Source: Arenicella sp.
GTDB taxonomy: Bacteria > Pseudomonadota > Gammaproteobacteria > Arenicellales > Arenicellaceae
Length of the DNA: 5,842 nt
Assembly (NCBI GenBank): GCA_023299895.1
Contig: JALZWI010000036.1
Location: 1-5,842 of the forward strand
Reading direction: 5' to 3'
Positions 5,022 through 5,842 of the stretch are shown in pieces. The notes below the pieces were generated by a model. That model was not told the origin of the DNA. It did no database searches and saw nothing but the letters and a program-made list of their open reading frames with translations. The position numbers and the translations under genes were made by a program. The first letter of the stretch is position 1. Each line of letters begins with the position of its first letter.

Positions 5022-5842
5022 ATGCAGCTCTACGAAAAAAACATTAAAGAAGTTGTTGAGTCCAAAAAAGGGCCAGAGATTGGTGCTTTCTTTGATTTCG
5101 ATGGTACGGTTATTTACGGTTACTCAGCGGTAAAGTATTTGCGTGAACAAATCCGCAGGGGCGATATTAAGCCTCAGCACTTTCCTAAACTTGTACAAAC
5201 CATGGCTTTATATGGTCTGGGTGAAATTGACTTCGCTGGTTTGATGGCTGCAACTGGTGAAGTGATGCGTGGGCATACTGAGCAGGAGTACATAGAATTT
5301 GGTGAAGCTTTATATAAAAAGCATTTAGCCAAATTGATTTATCCAGAATCTCGCGCCTTAATCGAAGCCCATCTAAAACAAGGCCATACTGTTGCACTTA
5401 TTTCTGCTGCTACGCCCTATCAAGTAACCGCGGCCGCTAGGGAATTGGATATTGAGCATGTTATGTGTACCCAACTTGAAGTGACTGATGGTAAATTTAC
5501 CGGTGCACTAATTGAACCAGCCTGTTATGGCATGGGCAAGGTTGCCGCTGCGCAAGAGCTGACTAAGAAATTTAATATTGATCCCACTCAAAGTTTCTTT
5601 TATTCAGACAGTGATGAAGATATCGATTTATTGGAGTGGGTGGGCAAACCTCGGCCACTTAACCCTAATTCTCGCCTGCGTCGGATTGCTCGGGGCAGAG
5701 GCTGGTCAGTACAAGATTTTAGTAGCCGTGGTCGAGTAGGTATTAAAGACTATGTCCGTACTTTTGCCACGCAAAGTAGTTTGATAACGTCTTTTTTGGC
5801 CGGCCTACCAATTTCTTTAATTTCTGGTTCTGAACAAAAAGG
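5022..5842 (+). CDS. HAD-IB family phosphatase, N-terminal part of a probable HAD-PlsC bifunctional protein (runs off the window)
   Basis: SerB-like HAD phosphatase domain; 273 codons are present with no stop before the window end. Motif I is FFDFDGT (D25 nucleophile, D27 acid/base), motif II is LISAAT (S128), motif III is K173 in GMGK, and motif IV is SDSDEDIDLL (D196, D200). The alpha-helical cap lies at about 33-105. The domain ends with KPRPLNPNSRLRRIARGRGW (209-228). After it comes a linker and the start of a hydrophobic stretch (about 254-268). In proteins I recall with this layout, such as mycobacterial Rv2483c, a PlsC lysophosphatidate acyltransferase domain follows; that half is not visible here. 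The ATG is the first after an in-frame stop (5007-5009) and lacks a Shine-Dalgarno. The true HAD substrate is unsettled: phosphoserine and lysophosphatidate have both been suggested. A stand-alone HAD-IB hydrolase remains possible. Confidence 0.85.
   Translation, partial: MQLYEKNIKEVVESKKGPEIGAFFDFDGTVIYGYSAVKYLREQIRRGDIKPQHFPKLVQTMALYGLGEIDFAGLMAATGEVMRGHTEQEYIEFGEALYKKHLAKLIYPESRALIEAHLKQGHTVALISAATPYQVTAAARELDIEHVMCTQLEVTDGKFTGALIEPACYGMGKVAAAQELTKKFNIDPTQSFFYSDSDEDIDLLEWVGKPRPLNPNSRLRRIARGRGWSVQDFSSRGRVGIKDYVRTFATQSSLITSFLAGLPISLISGSEQK

Noticed and set aside
2745..5437. Two GCGGCCGC octamers (2745-2752 and 5430-5437) as possible cloning-vector traces
   Set aside because: Both fall inside conserved coding sequence at alanine codons (GST and HAD-IB), with no adjacent vector-like sequence.

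Overview
The window looks like chromosome from an AT-rich gammaproteobacterium, possibly marine. The evidence is a DgkA-type diacylglycerol kinase and an LpxO-type lipid A hydroxylase, both closely resembling enterobacterial proteins as I remember them, together with a wax ester/triacylglycerol synthase and a HAD-IB phosphatase of the kind usually joined to a PlsC acyltransferase. The habitat is a guess from gene content. I see no tRNA, rRNA, CRISPR array, insertion sequence or phage gene.

Layout: (1) 1-279, minus strand, 5' part of dgkA. Its last residues are replaced by a perfect 29-bp inverted copy of an upstream stretch of the same gene, which looks like a fold-back sequencing or assembly artefact at a contig end. 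(2) 280-408, a divergent promoter region. (3) 409-1377, plus, an exported glycerophosphodiester phosphodiesterase-family protein. (4) 1390-2355, minus, lpxO, convergent with the previous gene across a 12-bp gap. (5) 2356-2522, a divergent spacer with a 42-bp, almost pure A+T segment. (6) 2523-3149, plus, a glutathione S-transferase. (7) 3193-4830, minus, a WS/DGAT acyltransferase with a 67-residue, histone H1-like lysine-rich C-terminal tail. (8) 4831-5021, a divergent regulatory spacer containing a perfect 14-bp palindrome. (9) 5022 to the window end, plus, the HAD-IB phosphatase, cut off before the expected acyltransferase domain.

Five of the six genes handle glycerolipids, membrane lipids or lipid A. 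DgkA turns diacylglycerol into phosphatidate. The GDPD-family enzyme would release glycerol 3-phosphate from deacylated phospholipids. The HAD/PlsC-type protein is expected to act at lysophosphatidate and phosphatidate. WS/DGAT consumes diacylglycerol or fatty alcohol to make storage lipid, and LpxO modifies lipid A. They are not one operon, because strands alternate gene by gene, so the grouping is thematic. The most interesting item is the basic repeat tail on the WS/DGAT, which recalls the DNA-binding tail of the polyester-granule protein PhaF and could tether neutral-lipid inclusions to the nucleoid. That idea is inference.
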